Shown one piece after another: positions 51,278-59,429 of a stretch of 64,000 bases of DNA. How positions within the stretch are numbered: the first letter of the stretch is position 1; each line of letters begins with the position of its first letter. A model generated the notes under the pieces. It was not told the DNA's origin. It saw only the letters and a program-made list of their open reading frames with translations, and searched no databases. Source of the DNA: Hymenobacter rubidus (GTDB lineage: Bacteria; Bacteroidota; Bacteroidia; Cytophagales; Hymenobacteraceae); contig NZ_JAERQF010000028.1 in NCBI RefSeq assembly GCF_016734815.1, positions 1 through 64,000 on the forward strand, read 5' to 3'. The translations under genes were made by a program, and so were the position numbers.

Positions 51278-51424
51278 GACGATAGATTCGGGATTCCGGA
51301 AGTTAATTAATGGTAGTGAGCGGGTCCCATTCCAGCAGTGCACGTAGGTGGGCTTGGTGGGGTGCAGTTGCGCAATGCGCTGCTCAACGTTGGAGTCGGG
51401 CGCGATGACCTCGCTTTGCGTGAC
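51278..51424 (-). pseudogene. Relic of a rhodanese or phosphatase-like domain, in frame with the YeeE gene
   Basis: After a TAA the frame reads VTQSEVIAPDSNVEQRIAQL, then HPTKPTYVHCWNGTRSLPLIN and continues into the YeeE start. VHCxxGxRS is the active-site loop of rhodaneses and of related Cys phosphatases; the rest of the domain is missing. It sits in the 171-bp gap between the persulfide dioxygenase and YeeE genes. Confidence 0.5.
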
Positions 51425-51448
51425 GTTTTACAAGGAAACACTACGCGC

Positions 51449-52804
51449 TTAGTGCGCCGTCACGGCTGGCTGAAAGGACTTCACCGCTTCGCTCAAATCC
51501 AGTACCTCAGTGCCGGGCAGGGCCGTGGCCACAATGCTGCTGCCGGCCGCCGAGCGGTAGCCGCCCGCGCAATGCACCACCACCGGTTTATCAGTCGGAA
51601 TCTCGCCGGCGCGCTCACGGAGCTCCGGTAGCGGAATGCTGAGTGAGCCATCAAAAATGGGCTCGTCGCGGTATTCCACGGGGTTGCGAATGTCCACAAT
51701 GGTGTAGTTGCCCGGGTGCAGGCGGAACTGGTGCACGTCCAGCGCCGGCATGGTGGCCTCGGTGGCGGGCGTGCCCACTAGTGCGCCCTTAATTAGCGGC
51801 TCGTAGCCAATTTTAGCCGTTTTCCGAATCAGGTCTTCCAGCGTGGCCTCGTCGGCCGCGATGAGGTAGAACGACTCTTCGGGGCCCACAATGGAGCCCA
51901 GCCAGGTTTCGAACTTGCCGCCCTGCTGGATGTTGATGGCTCCTGCTGCGTGGCCTTTTTTGAATTCGGCTTCGGGCCGGGCATCTACCACCAGGGCATC
52001 GGCTTCCAGCGCGGCGCCGGGGGCCAGGCGCTGCACCTGCTGCACGCTGGGCGCGTAGGCGGGCGCGCCGGCCTTGTTCAGGGCCACGTCGTGGCCGAAG
52101 TATTTGGGGATGAACGGCTGGTCGGCCAATAGCTCGTGCACGAAATCCGCCTCGCTCATGGGACGCAACATGGGGTTGCCGACTTTCTCGGCCCCGATGG
52201 TGCTGCTGTTGGCCCCGCTCAAGGCCTTGCCGCAGAGACTGCCCGCGCCGTGGGCTGGGTACACCAGCACGTCGTCGGCCAGGGCCATCAGCTTCTCGCG
52301 GGTGCTGTGGTACAGCTGGGCCGCCAGCTCCTCGCGCTTGGCCTGGATGTTGCCGGCCTTTTCGCGCAGGTCGGGCCGACCCACGTCGCCGATAAACAGC
52401 GTGTCGCCGGTGAATACGGCCACGTCCTTGCCCGCGCGGCTGAGCACGATGCTGATGGAATCGGGCGAGTGGCCGGGCGTATTCAAGGCACGGAAGGTGA
52501 GCTTGCCCACGGTGAAGGCATCGCCCTCGTCAAACGCCTGGTGCTTGTAATCAGCCCCCAGTAGCTGGCTCACGCGGATGACAGCCCCGGTGGCTTGGGC
52601 AATTTCCAAGTGGCTGCTCACAAAATCGGCGTGCGGATGGGTTTCGATAACGCTCACGATTTTGGCGTCATTTGCCTTGGCGTAGTCGTCGTAGGGCTGT
52701 GGGTTGCGGGCGGGGTCGATGAGGACGATTTCGCGGGCGCACTCGCTCAGAATGGCGTAGGAGAAGTGGGCCAGGCCCTTGTCTTCAAACTGTTCGATTT
52801 TCAT
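51449..52804 (-). CDS. CstB-like persulfide dioxygenase-rhodanese fusion
   Basis: A 451-residue cytoplasmic enzyme with three domains. Residues 1-240: metallo-beta-lactamase fold with ETHPHAD (His56, His58, Asp60), GHSPDS (His112), TGDTLFIGD (Asp134) and PAHG (His185), giving the ETHE1-type Fe site. About 260-345: rhodanese domain without a catalytic Cys. About 350-451: active rhodanese, VVHCAGGYRS (Cys412). Cys22 and Cys191 in GAGSLCGK match the other two functional cysteines of Staphylococcus CstB. The enzyme should oxidise persulfide sulfur and form thiosulfate. Order MBL, pseudo-rhodanese, rhodanese is that of CstB. Confidence 0.92.
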   Translation of the reverse strand: MKIEQFEDKGLAHFSYAILSECAREIVLIDPARNPQPYDDYAKANDAKIVSVIETHPHADFVSSHLEIAQATGAVIRVSQLLGADYKHQAFDEGDAFTVGKLTFRALNTPGHSPDSISIVLSRAGKDVAVFTGDTLFIGDVGRPDLREKAGNIQAKREELAAQLYHSTREKLMALADDVLVYPAHGAGSLCGKALSGANSSTIGAEKVGNPMLRPMSEADFVHELLADQPFIPKYFGHDVALNKAGAPAYAPSVQQVQRLAPGAALEADALVVDARPEAEFKKGHAAGAINIQQGGKFETWLGSIVGPEESFYLIAADEATLEDLIRKTAKIGYEPLIKGALVGTPATEATMPALDVHQFRLHPGNYTIVDIRNPVEYRDEPIFDGSLSIPLPELRERAGEIPTDKPVVVHCAGGYRSAAGSSIVATALPGTEVLDLSEAVKSFQPAVTAH

Positions 52805-52857
52805 GGGAAGCGACGGAAAAAGGTGAAAGAACGGGGTGAGAAAGCGGGGACGGGAAA

Positions 52858-53676
52858 TTAACCGTGGTGAAACAGCAGCTCTTTGGCCAGAATAAAGGAG
52901 CCCATGGCCAGGGTGAACCAGCCGAAAGCGGGCTTCAGCTTGGCCCCCGGAATGAAGCGCGCCAGGTAGGTGCCCAGCACGATGCCGCCCAGCGCAAAGG
53001 CCAGAAAACCAAGTAAAAAGGTCCAGGCTATGGGCGTGCCCGCGCTGAGGTCGCCGCTGAAGCCGATGAGCGAGTTCAGGGCAATGATGGCCAGCGAGGT
53101 GCCCACGGCCAGTTTCATGGGCAGGCGCGCGCCCAGCACCAGCGCCGGAATGATGAGGAAGCCGCCACCTGCGCCCACAAAGCCCGTGAGCGTGCCCACC
53201 ACCAGGCCAATGGTGAGAATGAGCGGGTAGTTGAACGCGTGCGGAAAATGCAGCTCTTCGTCCAGCACCTCTTCGGCCTGCTTGCTGCGAATCATCGAGG
53301 TGGCGGCCGCCACCATCAGCACGGCAAACGCCACCAGCACCAGCAAATCTTTGGTAAAAACGATGCGGCCCGCCGTGAACAGCACGTGCGGAATGGCGGG
53401 CATCAGCACCTTGCGCACGGCAAACACCGCCAGCAGCGACGGCATGAGAAACACCACCGCCGTGCGCAGCGAAACCAGCCCCTTTCGGAAGTAGCCCGAG
53501 GCCCCCACCACCGATGTGCTGCCCACCACAAACAGCGAATACGCTGTGCTCAGCACCGGGCTCACGCCCATCAAATACACCAGCACGGGCACCGTGAGGA
53601 TGGAGCCGCCCCCGCCCATGATGCCCAGCGAAAGGCCAATGAAAATGGCGGCGAAGTAGCCGAAGTAGTGCAGCAT
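52858..53676 (-). CDS. TauE/SafE family sulfite or sulfur exporter
   Basis: A 272-residue inner-membrane protein with eight or so hydrophobic segments in two repeats: GYFAAIFIGLSLGIMGGGGSILTVPVLVYLMG and LTIGLVVGTLTGFVGAGGGFLIIPALVLG carry the paired GGGGS and GAGGGF motifs of the family. Members export sulfite, sulfoacetate or related anions; in the Staphylococcus cst operon a TauE protein accompanies CstB. It follows the regulator gene and precedes the persulfide dioxygenase by 53 bp, so sulfite or thiosulfate export is inferred. Confidence 0.9.
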   Translation of the reverse strand: MLHYFGYFAAIFIGLSLGIMGGGGSILTVPVLVYLMGVSPVLSTAYSLFVVGSTSVVGASGYFRKGLVSLRTAVVFLMPSLLAVFAVRKVLMPAIPHVLFTAGRIVFTKDLLVLVAFAVLMVAAATSMIRSKQAEEVLDEELHFPHAFNYPLILTIGLVVGTLTGFVGAGGGFLIIPALVLGARLPMKLAVGTSLAIIALNSLIGFSGDLSAGTPIAWTFLLGFLAFALGGIVLGTYLARFIPGAKLKPAFGWFTLAMGSFILAKELLFHHG

Positions 53677-53748
53677 AGCGGGTGGGAAGGGGACGTATGA
53701 AGTTATGATGGGTTGTTCATGTATTGCACCAAAAAAAGCCGGGTGCCC

Positions 53749-54069
53749 TTACAGAAAGGTGCACGCCGCCAGGCACTGAATCACGTCGATGACTTCGCGC
53801 ATTTTCAGGGCGTAGTAAATGTTTTTACCGTCGCGGGTGCTGCTCAGAATGCCCTTAAGCTTCATGCCCGTGAGGTGGTGGGAGAGGAGGCTTTGCTCCA
53901 CGTTCAACCGCTCGCTGATGTCAGACACCGACAGGCTGTCGTTGGCCGCCAGCAGCTGCACGATGGCGATGCGCGTGGGGTGGGCCGTGGTTTTGAGGAT
54001 GAAGGCCACTTTCTCCATTTTCTCAACGGATAGGCCCATGTCGACGGAGGGAGCGGTGGTTGCGGTCAT
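53749..54069 (-). CDS. ArsR family regulator of the sulfur operon
   Basis: A 106-residue winged-helix repressor. KVAFILKTTAHPTRIAIVQLLAANDSLSVSDISERLNVEQSLLSHHLTGMKLKGILSSTRDGKNIYYAL is the complete DNA-binding region. The only cysteines are Cys99 and Cys103 in the last helix (IQCLAACTFL). The ArsR sensors SqrR and BigR respond to persulfide through a cysteine pair, but theirs sit in different helices, so the mechanism here may differ. First gene of the operon; its promoter is overlapped by the palindrome ATGAACATTTGTTCAT, the likely binding site, implying autoregulation. Confidence 0.9.
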   Translation of the reverse strand: MTATTAPSVDMGLSVEKMEKVAFILKTTAHPTRIAIVQLLAANDSLSVSDISERLNVEQSLLSHHLTGMKLKGILSSTRDGKNIYYALKMREVIDVIQCLAACTFL

Positions 54070-54077
54070 AACTGATA

Positions 54078-54126
54078 CAAACTTATGAACATTTGTTCAT
54101 GCATACAAATGTAATGGCTATATTTG
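54078..54126. promoter_or_regulatory. Divergent arsR/tlpA promoters with ArsR-type operator
   Basis: Minus strand: TTTG (54106-54109), 20-bp spacer, TAAGTTTG (54078-54085), 9 bp before the arsR ATG. Plus strand: TTTG (54092-54095), 23-bp spacer, TATATTTG (54119-54126), before tlpA. Between them the palindrome ATGAACATTTGTTCAT (54085-54100) overlaps the minus -7 and the plus -33; ACATTTG (54089-54095) also pairs with CAAATGT (54106-54112). Confidence 0.8.
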
Positions 54127-54202
54127 TTCCAGCAAGCTCATTTTTTGCTGCCGCGCCCGGCCGCCTCGCAGCCTTTCCTAACACTCCGCTGTTTCTCCAA
54201 CC

Positions 54203-54805
54203 ATGAACCGCAAGACCCTCACTTCCTGGCTGCCGCTGGCCCTGTTGGCCCTTGTACTGCTCACGCCGCTGCGCCCCATTGTGCTGGGGGGCTTGCAGCG
54301 CGGCCTGCTGGCCACCGGCCTCTGGAACGCCGCTGCACCTGCCACGCCCGCCGCCGAAATACCGGTGGTGCTCACCAGCAGCGCGCCATACCCCCACAAC
54401 CTGCCCATGGCCACGCTCGACGGCAAGCCCGTGAACCTGCGTGACCTGCAAGGCAAGGTGGTATTTGTGAACCTGTGGGCCAGCTGGTGCCCGCCCTGCC
54501 GCGCCGAAATGCCGGGCATCGAAGCCCTATATAAGAAAGTTGACCACTCGAAAATCGCCTTCGTGATGCTCTCCCTCGACGACGACGCGGCCAAGGCCCG
54601 GAAGTTTGTGCAAAGCCATGGCTACACTTTTCCGGTGTACCTGCGTACCGGCAACCTGCCCGCGCCTTTCGATTCTAATTCCATCCCGTCCACCGTCATC
54701 CTGGGTCCCAACGGGCAGGTGGCGGCCCGCCACGATGGGATGGCCGAATACGACACCCCGGAATTCAAAGCCTCGCTGGAGCAGTTGGCGAAATCAGTTC
54801 GGTAA
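54203..54805 (+). CDS. TlpA-family thiol-disulfide oxidoreductase
   Basis: A 200-residue thioredoxin-like protein, anchored by an N-terminal membrane segment (residues 9-28), with its domain in the periplasm. The active site is WASWCPPC (Cys96, Cys99), followed by RAEMPGIEALY and the cis-Pro in SIPSTVIL. TlpA-like proteins reduce disulfides, for instance in c-type cytochrome maturation. It is divergent from arsR and shares the operator region, so it is probably induced with the sulfur operon and may keep the cytochrome or DsrE-like protein reduced. Confidence 0.9.
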   Translation: MNRKTLTSWLPLALLALVLLTPLRPIVLGGLQRGLLATGLWNAAAPATPAAEIPVVLTSSAPYPHNLPMATLDGKPVNLRDLQGKVVFVNLWASWCPPCRAEMPGIEALYKKVDHSKIAFVMLSLDDDAAKARKFVQSHGYTFPVYLRTGNLPAPFDSNSIPSTVILGPNGQVAARHDGMAEYDTPEFKASLEQLAKSVR

Positions 54806-54848
54806 GCCTTCTGCCGCTAACAGGCAGGCGTTTGCGTTTCTACTCATT

Positions 54849-55004
54849 TAGAGCAGTTTCGGGGTCGCTGCATAATAGCGCGAACTGTGTAGTTCGCGTC
54901 GCCACGCCGTTTGACCTTCTTTAACGGAGCAGGTACGCGAACCACAAAGTTCGCGCTACTACTGCCGCTGCTTCGGACTGTATACTGATACCGAAACCGC
55001 TCTA
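54849..55004. repeat. Nested inverted repeats overlapping a stop codon
   Basis: Outer arms 54849-54862 and 54991-55004 (TAGAGCAGTTTCGG, one mismatch). Inner arms 54876-54899 and 54935-54958 match at 22 of 24 and each holds a small stem GCGAACT/AGTTCGC. The stop codon of the PepSY gene (55002-55004) is the last three bases of the outer arm. Confidence 0.92.
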
Positions 55005-55655
55005 GGGCACCCAAAGCGCGTAGATGAGGTAGCAAACAATGCCGCCAACTATGGCCACCAATACGCCTTTGACCCGTTTGTTCTTGAGAAAAAAGAGCAT
55101 AGCCAGGCCGCTTATCGACACCAGAACCAAGAAAACGGCCGAAATATCAATCATCCAGCTCCAGCCGGTGCCACTGTCGCGGCCTTTGTGCAGGTCGTTC
55201 AGCACGGCCACCAGGCCCAGCCGAAGCTCGGTTAGCTTGAAGGTGCCGTCCTGACGATTGATAAACGCATCGGCGCTGTAGCCGGGCCCTTTGAAGGAAA
55301 CCGAGCACTGGTCGTCCTCCATCAGAAAGTCGCTCACCGAGCCCCGAACGCCGTACTTGGCGCGAAGCAGCTCAACGATTTCCAGCTTCTTTATTTTGGC
55401 GGTGTCCGGGGCGTTGAGCCAGGCGGCGGGCATGGTGCCGGTGCGCTTGCTCTCGGCCTGCTGCCCGTCGAACCAGTCGGCGTGGTTCAGGGTGAGGCCC
55501 GTGACCGAAAAGAACAGCACCACGAAAAAGCTCAGCATCGACAAGTAGAGGTGCAGCCAGCGGGAGAAGGCCGCCGTGCGCTTCTTCCATACCTGTTTCT
55601 GCTTGCCGGGTGTGCCTGATGCGGATGCTTTGGGTGCCGCGGGGTTACTTGTCAT
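55002..55655 (-). CDS. PepSY-associated membrane protein
   Basis: A 217-residue inner-membrane protein. The first helix RWLHLYLSMLSFFVVLFFSVTGLTLNH is the PepSY-associated TM helix with its His residues; a periplasmic PepSY-like part (residues 75-165) follows, then LNDLHKGRDSGTGWSWMIDISAVFLVLVSISGLAMLFF and a final helix. Such proteins act in membrane electron transfer or iron reduction. The start overlaps the upstream ApbE gene by 11 bp, so the pair is cotranscribed. The His residues in helices 1 and 3 could bind haem. Confidence 0.85.
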   Translation of the reverse strand: MTSNPAAPKASASGTPGKQKQVWKKRTAAFSRWLHLYLSMLSFFVVLFFSVTGLTLNHADWFDGQQAESKRTGTMPAAWLNAPDTAKIKKLEIVELLRAKYGVRGSVSDFLMEDDQCSVSFKGPGYSADAFINRQDGTFKLTELRLGLVAVLNDLHKGRDSGTGWSWMIDISAVFLVLVSISGLAMLFFLKNKRVKGVLVAIVGGIVCYLIYALWVP

Positions 55656-57171
55656 CGGTCTTTTTGCGGTAGTCCACGGCGGCCGAGGCTACTTCGGTGT
55701 TTGCGGGCAGGTCGAAATGCAGCGGCTGTTTTTTGACGTTGATTTCCTGCTTCATCAGCTGGTGCGTGCCGTGCTCGCGGGCCACTTCAATGCACACCGT
55801 GTAGGCGCCCTGACTCACCAGATTGCCCTTGTCGTCTTTGCCGTCCCATTTCAGCGTGTATTCGCCCGGCGACCGGGTGGCGCTGGTGGTTGAGCTGATG
55901 CTGCTGTTGGCGGCCGAAAACTGGTCGTAGTACGTTGCGTACCAGAAACGCATCTCATCCAGCCACCGGGGCTTGTTGTACCACAGGGCAATCTGCCGCA
56001 CCGGCTGTTTTTTGGCATCCACTACCCACACGGCCACGAAGGGCCGATGCACCCGCATGCCTTCCACGGTGGCCAGCTCCAGGTTGATGGCTACTTCGTA
56101 GGCGGCATCCCAGGGCTTGTCTTTGGTGGTGGTGGCCGGCTTTGTGGCGATGGGTGTTGCGGCAGGAAGTTCGAGGCTTTTCCAGCCGGCGCTTTCAATT
56201 TGCTGGCCGTCGGCGGTAATGAGCATGTACTCGGCCCCTGGTACGGCCGCTACCAGCGCCTGGCCTTCGGCGGGGGGCAGCACGTTGAGGGCGGTGGCCA
56301 AGGCGCCGGCGTCGGCGGCTTGGTCGGCAACCACGGTGGCACTGATGACGCCATTGGCCGGCCGGCCCGTGCGCGGGTCAATGATGTGCGAATACCACTG
56401 GCCGCCAATCATTTCGCCGCGTCGGTAGTTGCCGCTGGTGGCAATGGTTTTGTCGCTGATTTGCAGCTGTGCCACCGGCAGGTCGTTTTCGGCATCGGCC
56501 TTCGGGTTGCTCACCCGGATTTGCTCGGCGTGTGCCCCGCGCACCAGAATGTCGCCGCCGATATTAACTACTAGGCCGCTCACGCCGGGCGTGGCCAGAG
56601 CGGCCCCGGCAGCCTTGTTCATGATGTAGCTTTTGGCAAAGGAGTTAAGCATCAGCGGGGCGTCGCTGGTGCGCTGGGCGGTGTGGTTTTGTGCATTCAG
56701 CACGTAGTGCTGCTGGTGCACGGCGGCCACCGCCGCAGCCAGTTGCGCGGCCGACGGCTGGCGGTTTTGCTTGGCAGCCTCTCGCCACAGCTTGCTCATC
56801 GTTTCGGCCGAGGCATCCAGGGCGCCGTCGCTTTTCACCCGCCATTGCTCAAACAGGGCCAGCACTTCGTACAGCTCCGGCGACACGGCCACCGGCGCTT
56901 TGCCACCGCGCAGCCAGCGGCTGAATTCGCTGCTCGCATCGTAGCCGCTCAGGATTTTATTCAGGCGGTCTACTTCCCGTAGCGCGGCGGCTTCGGCCTG
57001 GGCGGCCTGGGGCTCGGCGTCGGCGGCTATTTTGATTTCGAAAGAAGTACCCAGCACATTTTCATAGTCGGAAACGTAGAGTTTCGCCGCCTTGCGGGGC
57101 AAAAAGGCCAGGCTGCTGAGCACCGTGAGTAGCAGGAGCAGGAAAGCTATTCGATTGGGAAATGCACGCAT
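55645..57171 (-). CDS. Fusion of ApbE (FAD:protein FMN transferase) and DUF2271
   Basis: A 508-residue exported protein. Residues 1-25 are a signal peptide. The ApbE domain (about 30-330) has NVLGTSFEIKI, LNSFAKSYIMNKAA, VNIGGDILVRG, ATSGNYRR and IDPRTGRPANGVISATVVAD with the metal-binding Asp region; ApbE attaches FMN to Thr or Ser of partner proteins. From about 350 a DUF2271 domain follows (AYEVAINLELATVEG...RPFVAVWVVDAKKQPVRQIALW...YTVCIEVAREHG). With the PepSY protein it resembles the flavinylation-linked electron-transfer loci known in many bacteria. The ATG at 57171 is chosen as the start of the signal peptide. Confidence 0.88.
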   Translation of the reverse strand: MRAFPNRIAFLLLLLTVLSSLAFLPRKAAKLYVSDYENVLGTSFEIKIAADAEPQAAQAEAAALREVDRLNKILSGYDASSEFSRWLRGGKAPVAVSPELYEVLALFEQWRVKSDGALDASAETMSKLWREAAKQNRQPSAAQLAAAVAAVHQQHYVLNAQNHTAQRTSDAPLMLNSFAKSYIMNKAAGAALATPGVSGLVVNIGGDILVRGAHAEQIRVSNPKADAENDLPVAQLQISDKTIATSGNYRRGEMIGGQWYSHIIDPRTGRPANGVISATVVADQAADAGALATALNVLPPAEGQALVAAVPGAEYMLITADGQQIESAGWKSLELPAATPIATKPATTTKDKPWDAAYEVAINLELATVEGMRVHRPFVAVWVVDAKKQPVRQIALWYNKPRWLDEMRFWYATYYDQFSAANSSISSTTSATRSPGEYTLKWDGKDDKGNLVSQGAYTVCIEVAREHGTHQLMKQEINVKKQPLHFDLPANTEVASAAVDYRKKTDDK

Positions 57172-57276
57172 CGTGTCAGGCAAAAATTCGAATTAATGAT
57201 GAGTCGAGGCTGCCCCGCGTTGCCGTGGACTTGCCTATACGCTTGTTGTGGGGAATGCCGCAAAAGCAGGAACGGT

Positions 57277-58581
57277 TCATTTCGCCGCCCGATAGGCCCA
57301 GGCACCATCTACCAACGTGCCGATAATGGCCGAGGGGTCGGCAGTATAAACGATGGCGGAAAGCAGGTGCTGAGTGCCGGCCTGCGCCAGCAGCGGCTGG
57401 TCGAGGTCGTACACCACGGCATCGAGGGGTTGGCCGAGGGCGAAGTAGTCGGTGACCGGGCGTCCACCGGCTTGCTGCCCCGCAAAAAAGGTCTGATTGA
57501 CGAGCGTGGCCGCGCCATCGGCAAAAATATTGCGCCGGCAATGAATCAGCCGCTGGCCGTAATCTAGCCAACGCAAGTCCTCCAAGGGGTTCAGGCTAAT
57601 GTGGCTGTCGGTGCCAAGGGACCAGTGGCCCCCGGCGGCGGCAAAGTCTACCAGCGGGAAAATGCCGTCGCCCAGGTTGCCCTCGGTGCCGGGGCACAGC
57701 ACAACCTGCGCGCCCGATTGAGCCAGGCGGGCGGTTTCGGTGGGCGTCATGTGGGTGCAGTGTACGAGATGAAACCGCTCGCTAAGCGGCAGGTTATCCA
57801 ACAGCCACTCAACCGGGCGGGCGCCCAGGTGGGCCTGGCAGCGTTCCACTTCCAGGGTTTGCTCGGCGGCATGCAGGTGAAAGGGCAAGTCCCGCGGGCC
57901 CTGCGCGTGGGTAGCCAGTACGTCGGCCGCCTCCACGGCCCGCAACGAATGCACGCCAAAGCCCAGGCGGGCGCGTTCGTAGTGGGCCACCGCTTGGTGG
58001 CTGCTGGCCAGGAGCTGCAGGTAGTCATCGAGGGTGCGCGAGATAAACCGCCGCTGCCGGAGCTGGGGCTCGCGGCCGAAATCGCCTTTCTGGTAGAACA
58101 CCGGCACCAAGGTGATTTTGATGCCGGCGGTGCGGGCCGCGGCTATCAGGCGCTCGCCCATTTCGGCGAGGTTGTCGTAGGGCTGGCCGGTAGGGGTGTG
58201 GTGCAGGTAATGAAACTCGACCACGGCCGTGTAGCCATTGCGCAGCAGGTGCCGGTAGAGAGTGGTAGCCACCTGCTCGGTTTGCTCGGGACTGAAGGTT
58301 TCGGCGCAGGCGTACATGGCCTCCCGCCAGCTCCAGAAATCGTCGCGGGTGCCCACGGCGTGCTGCTCGGCCTGGCCCGCCATGCCGTACTGGAACGCGT
58401 GCGAATGCGCGTTTTGAAAGCCCGGCAGCGCGGCGCCTTTCACCGTCTGCACGGCCGCGTTGGGCTCGGCTGGCGGTTCCTGCGACAGGTATTCAATAAC
58501 ACCCTGCGCATTGACGCCGACGTAGGCAGGACTGAGCCAGCCGTCTTGGAGGAGCAGGGAAGTGAAGGCGAAGTAGTGCAT
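57277..58581 (-). CDS. hutF: Formimidoylglutamate deiminase
   Basis: A 434-residue amidohydrolase that turns N-formimidoyl-glutamate into N-formyl-glutamate and ammonia in histidine breakdown. The metal site is clear: PGFQNAHSHAFQYGMAG, FGVHSLRAV, LPFHLHAAEQTLEVERC and HCTHMTP, with the catalytic Asp in LGTDSHISLNPLEDLR. The region after HSHAFQ matches HutF rather than guanine or atrazine deaminases. The next upstream gene is hutG, which supports the assignment strongly. Confidence 0.92.
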   Translation of the reverse strand: MHYFAFTSLLLQDGWLSPAYVGVNAQGVIEYLSQEPPAEPNAAVQTVKGAALPGFQNAHSHAFQYGMAGQAEQHAVGTRDDFWSWREAMYACAETFSPEQTEQVATTLYRHLLRNGYTAVVEFHYLHHTPTGQPYDNLAEMGERLIAAARTAGIKITLVPVFYQKGDFGREPQLRQRRFISRTLDDYLQLLASSHQAVAHYERARLGFGVHSLRAVEAADVLATHAQGPRDLPFHLHAAEQTLEVERCQAHLGARPVEWLLDNLPLSERFHLVHCTHMTPTETARLAQSGAQVVLCPGTEGNLGDGIFPLVDFAAAGGHWSLGTDSHISLNPLEDLRWLDYGQRLIHCRRNIFADGAATLVNQTFFAGQQAGGRPVTDYFALGQPLDAVVYDLDQPLLAQAGTQHLLSAIVYTADPSAIIGTLVDGAWAYRAAK

Positions 58582-58625
58582 GGAGAGAGCCGGCGCGGAA
58601 CTGCTGGTATGGATTAGGAAAGTGG

Positions 58626-59429
58626 TTAGGCGGGGTGCAGAACGCGGCCCAGCGCCAGCAGCGTTTGGCGCAAAACGGCCCGGATTTGCTCGGCCCGCTG
58701 CGGCGCGTATTCCGGTTCGGCGTCGTCCATGTACACGTCTTTCGACATTTCCAGTTGGAGCGCGTGCTGCCGGGCGTCGGGCCGGCCAAAGTGCCGGGTA
58801 ATAAAACCGCCCTTGAAAGGCGTGTTGTGGCTCAGGGAATAGGAGCCGCTGCCGAGCTCGTGCAATGCCCGTTCAATAAGGGCCGGTGCGGCCGACATCT
58901 GGTCGGCACTGCCCAGGATTAAATCGGGGAACGCGCCTTTGTGAATGGCCGGCACCCGGCGCCGGATGGAGTGGCAGTCCCAGAGCAGCACGCTGCCGAA
59001 CCGGGCCTTGGTATCATCTAGCAATTCTTGCAGGGCTTGGTGGTAAGGCGTGAAGTAGAGTGCTTTGCGCCGGGCTATTTCCTCGTTGGTTATCGCCGTG
59101 CGCTCATCCGCATAAATTGGCTCGCCCAGGAAGGTGGTGGTGGTGCAGAGCCCGGTGAGTACGCGCCCGTCGGTGTAGAGCGGGCTGCTGTCGGGGTTGC
59201 GGTTCAAATCGACCACCCAGCGGCTGTAATTGGCCCGCAGGATGGGAATTCCCAACTCGGTGGCAAAGTCGTACAGCTGGTGCACCCACCAGTCGGTATC
59301 GTCGGGCGGCAGCAGGTCCGGCTTCAGCTCGGCCCGGATGTCGTCGGGAAAGTAGGTGCCCGCGTGCGGTACGCTGATAACGACGGGCAATTGCTGGGGA
59401 ACGGCTGAGGTAATCTCAAAGAGCTTCAT
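58626..59429 (-). CDS. hutG: N-formylglutamate amidohydrolase
   Basis: A 267-residue metal-dependent hydrolase that releases formate and glutamate, the last step of the five-step histidine pathway. SVPHAGTYFPDD, DDTDWWVHQLYDF, YSRWVVDLNRNPD, LLWDCHSIRRRVP and GGFITRHFGRPD with MSKDVYMDD are the family blocks. The ATG at 59429 gives the family N-terminus; the longer frame upstream is not coding. hutF follows 44 bp downstream. The early steps (HutH, HutU) are not in this window. Confidence 0.92.
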   Translation of the reverse strand: MKLFEITSAVPQQLPVVISVPHAGTYFPDDIRAELKPDLLPPDDTDWWVHQLYDFATELGIPILRANYSRWVVDLNRNPDSSPLYTDGRVLTGLCTTTTFLGEPIYADERTAITNEEIARRKALYFTPYHQALQELLDDTKARFGSVLLWDCHSIRRRVPAIHKGAFPDLILGSADQMSAAPALIERALHELGSGSYSLSHNTPFKGGFITRHFGRPDARQHALQLEMSKDVYMDDAEPEYAPQRAEQIRAVLRQTLLALGRVLHPA

